A DNA stretch of 13,098 nt from Gemmataceae bacterium (lineage in GTDB: Bacteria > Planctomycetota > Planctomycetia > Gemmatales > Gemmataceae). Below the pieces are notes generated by a model that was not told the origin of the DNA, searched no databases, and saw only the letters and a program-made list of their open reading frames with translations. The stretch covers positions 1 through 13,098 of the forward strand of contig JADLBT010000160.1 of the NCBI GenBank assembly GCA_020847555.1, given 5' to 3'. Shown here piece after piece: positions 6,376 to 12,401 of this stretch (positions are counted from its first letter, which is position 1; each line of letters begins with the position of its first letter). Made by a program: the position numbers and the translations under genes.

Positions 6376-7275
6376 ATGAGCCGCACACCAGCAACCCGCG
6401 CTCCGAACCGTCACGGCCCGTTCCTGCCTGTGAAGATCCTGATGCCCCTGATCGCCCTGGCCTTCCTGGCCGGACCTGCCGATGCGGGGTTCCTCATTCC
6501 GGCGGGGAGTGTCACCAAGTCCGTGACCTCCTTCCAGCACGCGGGGGAGAAGATCACCGTCTGGCGCTACCTCCCGAAAGCAAAGGGAAAGCACCCGACG
6601 CTCGTCTTCCTCTACGGCATGGACTGCCTGGCCGAGAGCCCGGTGCGGTACGAATTCGTCGCCCAGCGCTTCGCCGCGAAGGGCTACGCAGTCAACTTCG
6701 TCCACTACTTCGACTGCGGCCGGGTGGCCTCGAAGGGCGTCGGCATGTTGCAGGAGCGACTGAAAGCGTGCCTGATCGCCAGCGGCCCGGCGGCGAACGA
6801 CGCGGAGGTGCGCAAACACTTCCAGAGCTGGGTCGGCACGGTCAAGGCGGCGGTGCGGTTCACGCGCGGTCTGCCGGACGTGGACCCGGAGCGGGTGTGC
6901 CTCGTCGGCTTCTCCCTCGGTGGATTCGTGGCGATGTCGCTGCTGGCGACCGAGCCGGATCTCGGCCTGGCCGCAGTGGTCGAGTGCTTCGGCGGACTGC
7001 CGCGGGAGCTGCGCGGTGAGCTGAGGAAGGCTCCGCCGGTCCTGATCTTCCACGGCGATCAGGACGACGTCGTGCCGGTGCAGGAGGCCCACACGCTCAG
7101 GTCGCTCCTCCAGGAGAAGCGGTGCCGCGTCGAGAGCCACATCTTTCCCGGGTGCGGCCACATGTGGCTGGACGACCGCGGTAACGTGCGCTTCGACCGC
7201 ATCCTGGCGGCCGAGACCATCTGCCTGCAGTTCCTCGACCGGCACCTGAAGAACGGGGCGCCGAAGCGACGCTGA
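6376..7275 (+). CDS. Secreted alpha/beta hydrolase of the dienelactone hydrolase type
   Basis: Protein of 299 residues with a long N-region and signal peptide (hydrophobic 21-33, likely cut after ADA at 37), so exported. Fold markers: strand and oxyanion region TLVFLYGMDC (75-84); nucleophile elbow GFSLGG with Ser180; acid in HGDQDDVVP (Asp230); His261 in GCGHMW. This triad and order match the dienelactone hydrolase/prolyl-oligopeptidase-like group of serine hydrolases; the substrate cannot be read from sequence. It has seven cysteines after the signal peptide, including Cys84 and Cys114 near the active-site entrance. The ATG at 6376 has a strong GGGGAGG site 6 bases upstream; the frame opens earlier but those codons have no ribosome site. 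Transcribed divergently from the methyltransferase and ended by a strong terminator, so likely a single-gene unit. Confidence 0.86.
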   Translation: MSRTPATRAPNRHGPFLPVKILMPLIALAFLAGPADAGFLIPAGSVTKSVTSFQHAGEKITVWRYLPKAKGKHPTLVFLYGMDCLAESPVRYEFVAQRFAAKGYAVNFVHYFDCGRVASKGVGMLQERLKACLIASGPAANDAEVRKHFQSWVGTVKAAVRFTRGLPDVDPERVCLVGFSLGGFVAMSLLATEPDLGLAAVVECFGGLPRELRGELRKAPPVLIFHGDQDDVVPVQEAHTLRSLLQEKRCRVESHIFPGCGHMWLDDRGNVRFDRILAAETICLQFLDRHLKNGAPKRR

Positions 7276-7279
7276 ACGC

Positions 7280-7323
7280 GCAAAGCCCACGGGCCGCGGC
7301 CCGTGGGCTTTGCAGGTACTTTT
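7280..7323 (+). terminator. Intrinsic terminator of the hydrolase gene
   Basis: Bases 7280-7313 are a perfect 34-base palindrome (arms GCAAAGCCCACGGGC and complement), starting 4 bases after the stop codon and followed by TTTT at 7320-7323. The symmetric stem may also stop transcripts of the convergent lipoprotein gene ending at 7381. Confidence 0.9.
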
Positions 7324-7380
7324 CTGTCACAGCAGGTCACTTGCAGCCGAAGAGATTACCAGCCGCAATGAACCGCCACG

Positions 7381-7581
7381 TTACCGCGGGGCGCGCGGCT
7401 GGGTGGTCTTCTGGCGCTCCTTCAGGATCTGCTCGGCGTCCTGCTTGACCATCTTCTGGCGCTCCTTGGCGCTGAACTCAGGCGTGGGCGGGCTGGATGA
7501 ACCGCACCCGACGGCGGTGCCGAGCAACCCGGCCGCGAACACGAGAGTGAGGGAGCGGGTCAGTATCGAAAAGCGCGTCAT
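7381..7581 (-). CDS. Small lipoprotein paired with the DUF1559 gene
   Basis: Protein of 66 residues: charged start MTRFS, hydrophobic stretch, then the lipobox TAVGC with the lipid-acceptor Cys at residue 26, followed by GSSSPPTPE. The mature 40 residues are polar and highly charged (KERQKMVKQ...KERQK). It is expected to be anchored in a membrane; function unknown. Tiny lipoproteins of this kind directly after DUF1559 genes are common in planctomycetes. The ATG at 7581 has AGGGG 5 bases upstream. It lies 90 bases after the DUF1559 stop on the same strand, with a strong hairpin between them, so co-transcription with reduced or processed downstream message is plausible. Confidence 0.78.
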   Translation of the reverse strand: MTRFSILTRSLTLVFAAGLLGTAVGCGSSSPPTPEFSAKERQKMVKQDAEQILKERQKTTQPRAPR

Positions 7582-7617
7582 GAATTCCCCTGAGGCGTTG
7601 TGGACCGAATTCTTCGG

Positions 7618-7647
7618 GCCGCTTGCGGCTTCTGAGCCGCAAGCGGC
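7618..7647 (-). repeat. Strong intercistronic hairpin between DUF1559 and lipoprotein genes
   Basis: A perfect 13-bp stem (7618-7630 with 7635-7647) with a 4-base loop. On the minus strand it is followed by a second small hairpin (CCGAA/TTCGG, about 7605-7617) and no T-tract. It could act as partial terminator or as a 3' stabiliser that raises DUF1559 message over the lipoprotein message. Confidence 0.75.
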
Positions 7648-7671
7648 ATCGAGAGCAGAGGCAGTCTCTGA

Positions 7672-8619
7672 TTACTCCTCCAGGTTGAGCGGCTCGCCGC
7701 CGTTGCGGCTGCCAGCCGCCATCCACGCATCGGGGTTCACCGAGTCGGTGATGAAGCGGACGGACCCATCGCAGAACAGGACGCTCGCCCCGCCGGTGTG
7801 GTGGCTCGACGCGGGAACGACGAGGGAGTACCAGTCGCCGTTCGGCCGCCAGCACGGACTGTTCGGCGGGAGCAGGTGGGTGTACCCGGTCCGCCACACC
7901 GACCGCTCGACGTACGGATAGCCCTTCCACCGCCACCCGGCGCTCGCGACCGCGGCCGTCCGCCAGTTCAGGGCCTGGAACGTGCCGCGGTACGTCACCA
8001 GCTGAACGAAGTTCTGAGCGGTGGCGGGAGCGGCGGTGGTCGTGTCGAAGCAGTCGCCCTGCAGGTCGCTGCCGCCGCCCTGGGGGGCGTTGGAAACCTC
8101 GGCCATGTACGCCGTGTTGCTCGTCCCGTCTCCGATCTGCGCCGCCCGTCGGGGGGTGGCGGTGTCGTCCATCATCCCGTCGTTGCCGCTCCTGGCGTTC
8201 CAGATGCCGTAGTTCATGTGGTAGTTGGTCCACGCCATCGCGGTGTCGGTCCGCGGGTTCGGCTCGGTCGGGCAGGCGAGCATCGCCAGCCGAGTGCTGG
8301 CCAGGGCCGAGTTCGGCGCCGACGCCCACCAGCCGGTGTTCACGTCATACGACTTGAAGATCGCCCCTTGCTCGACATACGGCAGCAGGTGAACCAGGGC
8401 CGAGTTCGCCCCGCCCTGCGGGAACTTGCTGTTGCTGGAGTGATAGTTGTGGGCGGCCAGGCCCCACTGCTTGAGGTTGTTCTGGCAACTCATCCGGTTG
8501 GCGGCCTCGCGCACCTTCTGGACGGCCGGCAGGAGCAAACCGATCAGGATGGCGATGATGGCGATCACCACCAGCAGCTCAATCAGAGTAAAGGCAGACC
8601 TTTTGCGGGTACGATTCAT
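7672..8619 (-). CDS. DUF1559 protein with type IV prepilin-like N-terminus
   Basis: Planctomycete-type pseudopilin, 315 residues. The N-terminus has the basic leader MNRTRKRSA, then [20 protein letters not shown], the classic prepilin signal with Glu at position 5 of the mature form (Glu14); a prepilin peptidase would cut before Phe10. Next come [20 protein letters not shown], the hallmark of the family, and a globular part ending in the C-terminal motif FCDGSVRFI followed by DAWMA near the end. It is expected to sit in the inner membrane with the globular domain outside; members occur in dozens of copies per planctomycete genome and their exact role is unknown. The ATG at 8619 has AAGGAG 6 bases upstream; an in-frame TTG at 8643 would put residues before the basic leader and is less likely. 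Eight residues lie before the cleavage Ala9. Confidence 0.93.
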   Translation of the reverse strand: MNRTRKRSAFTLIELLVVIAIIAILIGLLLPAVQKVREAANRMSCQNNLKQWGLAAHNYHSSNSKFPQGGANSALVHLLPYVEQGAIFKSYDVNTGWWASAPNSALASTRLAMLACPTEPNPRTDTAMAWTNYHMNYGIWNARSGNDGMMDDTATPRRAAQIGDGTSNTAYMAEVSNAPQGGGSDLQGDCFDTTTAAPATAQNFVQLVTYRGTFQALNWRTAAVASAGWRWKGYPYVERSVWRTGYTHLLPPNSPCWRPNGDWYSLVVPASSHHTGGASVLFCDGSVRFITDSVNPDAWMAAGSRNGGEPLNLEE

Positions 8620-8840
8620 GGGGCACTCCTTTGGGCGAGGCAACGGGACGAGGACAACGAGGATAGATTTCTACCAATCGGGCACCAGGTGAACGTGGGA
8701 ACATCCCCGACACCGCGGCGCCGCATTAAGTGAGTCGGTTTCTGCTCGGGTCGGCATCCCAACCCGAAGGAAGTTCTTAAAAGCGTTGTGACATCCCGTC
8801 GGGGTGCGGTGTCCCCCTTCTGGAGACACACGAGGTTCCG

Positions 8841-8878
8841 AGGAGTTGGCGAGCTGGGTTAGCTCACCTGGAACTCCT
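8841..8878. repeat. Interrupted hairpin in the presumed DUF1559 leader
   Basis: AGGAGTT (8841-8847) pairs with AACTCCT (8872-8878); inside it GG-C-GAGCT (8848-8855) pairs with AGCTC-A-CC (8861-8868) around a GGGTT loop, with one mismatch and a 3-base bulge. This gives 14 pairs in total. It would be transcribed in the leader if the candidate promoter at 8995-9022 is used. Confidence 0.6.
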
Positions 8879-8994
8879 GGTAGTCAGGCGGGTTAAATAC
8901 CTGCAATCCATATCGCGCGGTTCAGAGCCTGGATACGGAATTCACTGGCGGGTGGGCGCGTAGCAGGGTATTGGGCCAAGGTTCACTACTAATA

Positions 8995-9022
8995 CTTATA
9001 AGGGATTTTTTTGCAGTGGCAA
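8995..9022 (-). promoter_or_regulatory. Candidate minus-strand promoter with long leader toward DUF1559
   Basis: On the minus strand TTGCCA (9017-9022) is followed after 16 bases, including an A7 run, by TATAAG (8995-9000). Transcription from here would give a 5' leader of about 370 bases before the DUF1559 start at 8619. A closer promoter could not be recognised. Confidence 0.4.
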
Positions 9023-9036
9023 GGTGGGTTTCGGCA

Positions 9037-9089
9037 GAAACTGCGGCGGATGCGTACATTCACGGAGTCCGAGTCACTCGTGCAGTTTC
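9037..9089. repeat. Nested inverted repeat upstream of the small basic protein gene
   Basis: GAAACTGC (9037-9044) and GCAGTTTC (9082-9089) are perfect complements; directly inside the right arm ACG-g-AGT (9062-9068) pairs with ACTCGT (9076-9081). An 8-bp pair at this distance can arise by chance in 600 bases, so the element is reported with caution. Confidence 0.4.
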
Positions 9090-9112
9090 AAGGGAGGATT
9101 GCAACCGTGATT

Positions 9113-9162
9113 GGTCAAACCCACGAGTGGCGTCCCGTGGGCGCAGTGCTGGGTACTTGACC
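9113..9162. repeat. Two-layer inverted repeat just upstream of the small basic protein promoter
   Basis: GGTCAA (9113-9118) pairs with TTGACC (9157-9162), enclosing CCCACG (9120-9125) paired with CGTGGG (9136-9141). A pyrimidine-rich run follows up to the -35 element at 9177. It could be an operator or the end of an upstream transcript. Confidence 0.4.
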
Positions 9163-9176
9163 CTCTCCCCTCCCTC

Positions 9177-9205
9177 TTGTCGGGGTCACACGTCCGTTTT
9201 ATCAT
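9177..9205 (+). promoter_or_regulatory. Sigma70-like promoter for the small basic protein gene
   Basis: TTGTCG (9177-9182) and TATCAT (9200-9205) are separated by 17 bases, giving an expected start near 9212 and a leader of about 53 bases to the ATG at 9265. Each hexamer matches the consensus at four or five positions. Confidence 0.55.
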
Positions 9206-9264
9206 AACCGGGAATCTGGATTACTAGCCCCCGTGGGCCTCGGGAAGCAGACAAGGATACGCCG

Positions 9265-9495
9265 ATGTCGATTGACAAAAGTTTGCGCCGGAAAAATCAG
9301 CTGCAGCGTGCCCGCAACGTGCTGACGCGCGGCGAACGGATCAAGACCTTGCAAGACGACGAACGCTGGCAGGACGGCCGGAGCCCGTATGGGCTGCCGA
9401 AGGTGAAGGTGATCAAGCTCGCCGTCAAGAAGAAGGCGAAGAAGGAAGAGAAGGCCGAGGGCGAGGGCGAAGCCGCCGCCGCGGAGAAGAAGTAG
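9265..9495 (+). CDS. Small basic protein of the Planctomycetes/Verrucomicrobia/Chlamydiae type
   Basis: Protein of 76 residues that matches a short conserved family found across the PVC superphylum. Recognisable are MSIDKSLRRKNQLQRARNVL at the start, TRGERIKTL, and GLPKVKVIKL near residues 47-56. The C-terminus is an alternating Lys/Glu tail (KKKAKKEEKAEGEGE) ending in AAAAEKK. The family is thought to act with RNA or the ribosome because of its size, charge and universal presence in the group, but its function is not settled. The ATG has AAGGA 7 bases upstream. It stands alone, with its own candidate promoter and a hairpin after the stop, in keeping with a highly expressed housekeeping gene. 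The low-complexity tail is enriched in AAG and GAG codons. Confidence 0.88.
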   Translation: MSIDKSLRRKNQLQRARNVLTRGERIKTLQDDERWQDGRSPYGLPKVKVIKLAVKKKAKKEEKAEGEGEAAAAEKK

Positions 9496-9532
9496 CCTCG
9501 CCTCCGCCGATTCCTGGTCGTCTGTCAGTGGG

Positions 9533-9570
9533 GCGGGCCGGTCGGTGAACCAGTCCACCGGCCGGCCCGC
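9533..9570. terminator. Terminator-like hairpin between small basic protein and kinase genes
   Basis: A 15-bp stem (9533-9547 with 9556-9570; one pair is a G-U wobble on the plus strand) with an 8-base loop lies 37 bases after the stop of the small basic gene and 6 bases beyond the kinase stop. There is no clear T-tract on either side, but stability and position between convergent ends support a terminator. Confidence 0.7.
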
Positions 9571-9576
9571 TCCGCG

Positions 9577-11298
9577 TTACCGCTCGGCCAGGGCGATCTG
9601 GGTCGCCTCGGAGTGCGCGTGCTCCTCCCACCACCGGCGCGCCTCGCGCCGCCCCCACAGATCCGCACACTCGCACTGCGCCAGAGCCTGTTCCAGGCCC
9701 TCCGCGTCCTGGTAGCGCGCCGCGGGATCCTTCTCCAGGCAGCGCATGACCACGTCCGCCAGGTCGGCCGGAACCTCCGGGCGTACCTCCCGCAAGGGCG
9801 TCGGCTGCTCGCGGGCATGGGCCATGAGGATCTCCATCGCCGTCTCGCGCGGGAACGGAGCCTGCCCGGTCAGCAGGAAATACGCCGTGGCGCCGAGGCT
9901 GTAGATGTCGGTCCGGGCGTCGAGATTGGGCCGCCCGAGAGCCTGCTCCGGGGCCATGTACGGCGGCGAGCCGAGGATCGTCCCCTGCACCGTCAGCTTC
10001 TCGCCGCTGCCCATCCCGAGTCCGGTGCCGTTGCCGTGGACCAGGCCGAAGTCAAGCAACTTCGCCACATCCTGCACGCCGCCGCGTGTGCAGGCGATCA
10101 CGTTGCTCGGCTTGATGTCGCGGTGGATCAGCCCGATGCCGTGGGCCTCCTCCAGCGCCCCGCACACCTGCCGTAAAAAGTGGACCGCCCGGGCGGGCGG
10201 CAGCGGGCCGTGCCGGTCGATCAACTCCTGCAAGCTCAGGCCGGGCAGGTACTCCATGACGTAGTAGAACGTCCCGTCCTCGGCATGGCCGTAGTCGTAC
10301 ACCTCGACCGTGTTCCAGTGGGTCAGGGTGGCCATCGCCTGCACCTCGAGCTCGAACCGCGACAGGTTGACGCGGTCCCCAGTCTGGTCCGGCCGGATCA
10401 GCTTGACGGCGCACGCTCGGCGGAGCAGCAGGTGTTCGCCCAGGTAGACCTCGCCCATCCCGCCCGACCCGAGCTTGCGCTTGAGCCGGTACTGACCGAG
10501 CTTGCGCGCCTCCATCGCCTCGTGCTGCAGTTCGCTGAGCTTGTATGACCCGAAGATCGCGATGGCCGCCCCGATCCCGAGGATGATGGTCATGTCCAGC
10601 AGCGCCTGAAGCTGGTACACGAACAGGTGTGGGCAGCAGCCGCAGCTGACCGCCGTCAGGGCGAGCGGCGTGACGACCATGAGCCCGACGACCAGGGCGC
10701 AGCGCCGCCAGGTATTGGGGATGAAGGTGCCGTAGGTGACGATCAGGATGAACCAGCGCAGCGAGTGCCCGGCGATGGCCATGCGTAACACATGCTCGAC
10801 GCTGCGGCCGTCCGGCCGGCTCGTTGTCGGGTCCAGCTTGACCAGTTGCCAGACGTGGCCGTTGTTGAACACCACAAACTGGAGCCAGAAGAAGTACGTG
10901 GCGGCACTTCCGAAGAGGAGCAACTCCAGCGACCGCAGCCACCGCAACGACAGCTGCCACCCGCTCCACAGAGCGGTGGTCACCGCCACCATGACGGCGA
11001 CGACGAGGGCGTGAATCGCCAGGTCGAGCGATCGGTTCTGATAGGGCCGCGGGTCGAGCAGCGAGCGGACCAGAAAGATGCCGAACCCGGTCAGGGTGAT
11101 CACGGCTGCGATACGCAGCCGCCGGCGCAGCAGCCCGTCGATCTCGCTGGTGATGTGCTGGCCCGAATCGCCGACGAGAGCAAGGCGTGGGCGAACCTTC
11201 GATACCGTTTTGCTTTGCGGAGGAGATGGAGGGGCGCTCAGCGGGGCGGTCAACTCGACGTTGGTGTACCCGGTCCCGAGTACCTCTGAACTCGTCAT
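9577..11298 (-). CDS. Membrane Ser/Thr protein kinase with N-terminal multi-pass membrane region
   Basis: Hanks-type protein kinase of 573 residues. Residues 1-60 are cytoplasmic and Pro/Ser-rich; about six hydrophobic segments follow (roughly 62-82, 92-112, 121-145, 178-195, 200-218, 232-252); the kinase domain occupies about 270-540. Catalytic features are complete: glycine loop GSGGMGEVY (277-285), Lys299 in AVKL, Glu318 of helix C, HRDIKPSN (392-399, catalytic Asp394), DFG (416-418), APE (449-451). A CGCC motif (219-222) lies in the loop between membrane segments 5 and 6. Many planctomycete kinases place the kinase first and the sensor after a membrane segment; here the order is reversed. 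The ATG at 11298 has AAAGGGG 5 bases upstream; a GTG at 11328 is a weaker start. The hydrolase gene ends 115 bases upstream on the same strand. Signal and targets are unknown. Confidence 0.92.
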   Translation of the reverse strand: MTSSEVLGTGYTNVELTAPLSAPPSPPQSKTVSKVRPRLALVGDSGQHITSEIDGLLRRRLRIAAVITLTGFGIFLVRSLLDPRPYQNRSLDLAIHALVVAVMVAVTTALWSGWQLSLRWLRSLELLLFGSAATYFFWLQFVVFNNGHVWQLVKLDPTTSRPDGRSVEHVLRMAIAGHSLRWFILIVTYGTFIPNTWRRCALVVGLMVVTPLALTAVSCGCCPHLFVYQLQALLDMTIILGIGAAIAIFGSYKLSELQHEAMEARKLGQYRLKRKLGSGGMGEVYLGEHLLLRRACAVKLIRPDQTGDRVNLSRFELEVQAMATLTHWNTVEVYDYGHAEDGTFYYVMEYLPGLSLQELIDRHGPLPPARAVHFLRQVCGALEEAHGIGLIHRDIKPSNVIACTRGGVQDVAKLLDFGLVHGNGTGLGMGSGEKLTVQGTILGSPPYMAPEQALGRPNLDARTDIYSLGATAYFLLTGQAPFPRETAMEILMAHAREQPTPLREVRPEVPADLADVVMRCLEKDPAARYQDAEGLEQALAQCECADLWGRREARRWWEEHAHSEATQIALAER

Positions 11299-11413
11299 CG
11301 CGACCCCTTTGCTGAATTCAGCACGCACGCGGAGGCGGGCGACGGGTGGCTCCGGGCGTTGGTCTGGCTGCTATCCCTCTATCTTATGCAGGTTCGTCCA
11401 GTGGGTGGGGCGA

Positions 11414-12397
11414 TTATGGCAGCGGGCGCGCCGGCCCAGGCGCGGTACACGGCAGCGGCGTCAGGAACCGCTGGGTCAACTCGGCCAGCACCTCTGGATG
11501 AGTGAACATTGGCACATGCCCGCAGCCGGTGATCTGCGCCCGCGTCGCGTCCGGGAGCCCTGCCAGCAGGTCGCGCTCGCAAGCCGGTCCCACCAGCGGG
11601 TCGCCGTCCCCACAAACCAGCAAGATCGGCTGGCGGATCTCGGGGAGCAGGGGGCGCAGGTCGGTCCGGTGCAGGAGCAGGGCGCGTCTGCCAGCCGCCG
11701 CCAACGGGGTCGAGCCCCAGCGTTGCAGGAAGAACTCCCAGACCTCCGGCGGCTTGCGCGCGAAAGCGGCCTGGTGGGTCAGGTCGAGCAGACGGCGCCG
11801 CCCCGGCAACCGGCTGAGCGTTCCGGGCCAGTAGCGGGCGAAACTCGCCAGGGCGACCTCCGCCCAGGCGAGCGGGCGCCGAGCGAACCCGCCCTGCAGG
11901 ATCCCTCGCGGCAGCCGGTCGGGGGCGGCATGCAACGCGGCCAGGGCGATCGTGGACCCGAACGACGAGCCGAGGACGTAACTCCGACGGGCGCCGACGT
12001 GGTCGAGCAGGGCGAACAGATCCGCCACGAGGTCGCGATGCCGGTAGCGGTCCAGGCGGGCGCCGTCCCCCTGTCCAGTCGGCAGGTTGTACGCGACGCA
12101 CCGAAAGTGCGCGCTGAGCAGCGTGACCGGCAGCACGAAGGACAGCCCGTCGTCGGATAGCCCCGGGATGAACGCCAGCGGCGGCCCCTCGCCCCAGACG
12201 TAATAGGGGCAGCGGTAGCGCCCGGTATCGCAGGTGCCGCGGACCGCCTCGCGCTCGAAGCGCGCCAGCGCGCCGGCGAGCGTGAGCGGCGACTCGGTCC
12301 GGGTGGCCGGGAGTGCCCGCGCCGCGTCCCACGGCCGAAGCGCCGGCGATCCGGGCCGCGGATCGCACCCGGCGGCCGTGGCATGGTCGTCTCTCAC
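11414..12397 (-). CDS. Alpha/beta hydrolase (serine hydrolase), cytoplasmic
   Basis: Protein of 327 residues with a complete alpha/beta hydrolase pattern: oxyanion-side FIPGL (76-80), nucleophile elbow GSSFGS with Ser145, acid in CGDGDP (Asp266) and His294 in GCGHVPMFTHPE. No signal peptide. A CDTGRYRCPYY stretch (56-66) precedes the core; its three close elements and the WGEG that follows are seen in related planctomycete and actinobacterial hydrolases. Substrate unknown. The frame has no ATG before the core; GTG at 12397 is used, 4 bases after the TGA of the upstream MEMO gene, which suggests translational coupling since no clear ribosome site is present. Residues 1-38 are poorly ordered in appearance, so a later GTG or TTG start is possible. 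The Pro-rich tail (313-327) is also low complexity. Confidence 0.84.
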   Translation of the reverse strand: MRDDHATAAGCDPRPGSPALRPWDAARALPATRTESPLTLAGALARFEREAVRGTCDTGRYRCPYYVWGEGPPLAFIPGLSDDGLSFVLPVTLLSAHFRCVAYNLPTGQGDGARLDRYRHRDLVADLFALLDHVGARRSYVLGSSFGSTIALAALHAAPDRLPRGILQGGFARRPLAWAEVALASFARYWPGTLSRLPGRRRLLDLTHQAAFARKPPEVWEFFLQRWGSTPLAAAGRRALLLHRTDLRPLLPEIRQPILLVCGDGDPLVGPACERDLLAGLPDATRAQITGCGHVPMFTHPEVLAELTQRFLTPLPCTAPGPARPLP

Positions 12398-12401
12398 CCT
12401 G

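Larger units (their letters stand above)
8620..9264. other. Non-coding region between divergent DUF1559 and small basic protein genes
   Basis: This 645-base stretch has no convincing gene; short open frames in it lack ribosome sites and family features. It holds candidate promoters on both strands (see 8995-9022 and 9177-9205), an A/T-rich core near 8985-9012 that includes CTTATAAG and a T7 run, and several inverted repeats: 8747-8751 with 8762-8766, 8809-8813 with 8825-8829, 8841-8878, 9037-9089 and 9113-9162. Inspection for tRNA showed no matching acceptor, D and T arms. Confidence 0.7.

Noticed and set aside
6340..7290. A 316-codon minus-strand frame antisense to the secreted hydrolase.
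   Set aside because: It runs through the hydrolase terminator palindrome and codes a His/Arg-rich sequence without domain features; the plus-strand catalytic triad is convincing.
8616..8831. A 71-codon minus-strand frame just upstream of DUF1559 that could be a leader peptide.
   Set aside because: It overlaps the DUF1559 ribosome site and start, uses a non-ATG start without a clear ribosome site, and has no family features; not enough to call a gene.
8848..8945. A tRNA-like reading, prompted by GGTTAGCTC and GGTTCAGAGCC.
   Set aside because: The arms do not fit: no 7-bp acceptor stem, no anticodon arm at the right spacing, and the D-arm-like part folds as a simple GAGCT/AGCTC hairpin.
8971..9207. 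A 78-codon plus-strand frame in the non-coding region, starting with TTG.
   Set aside because: No ribosome site, and it runs through the candidate promoter elements and both nested repeats into the promoter of the small basic gene.
11311..11322. A perfect 12-bp palindrome GCTGAATTCAGC just upstream of the kinase ribosome site, a possible operator.
   Set aside because: Palindromes of this length are expected a few times in 13 kb by chance and no second half-site or promoter fits it.
11379..12368. A 329-codon frame on the same strand as the MEMO-linked hydrolase, in another phase.
   Set aside because: The overlapping frame 11414-12397 has the full hydrolase triad and a coupled start; this one is Arg/Ala/Pro-rich with no motif.
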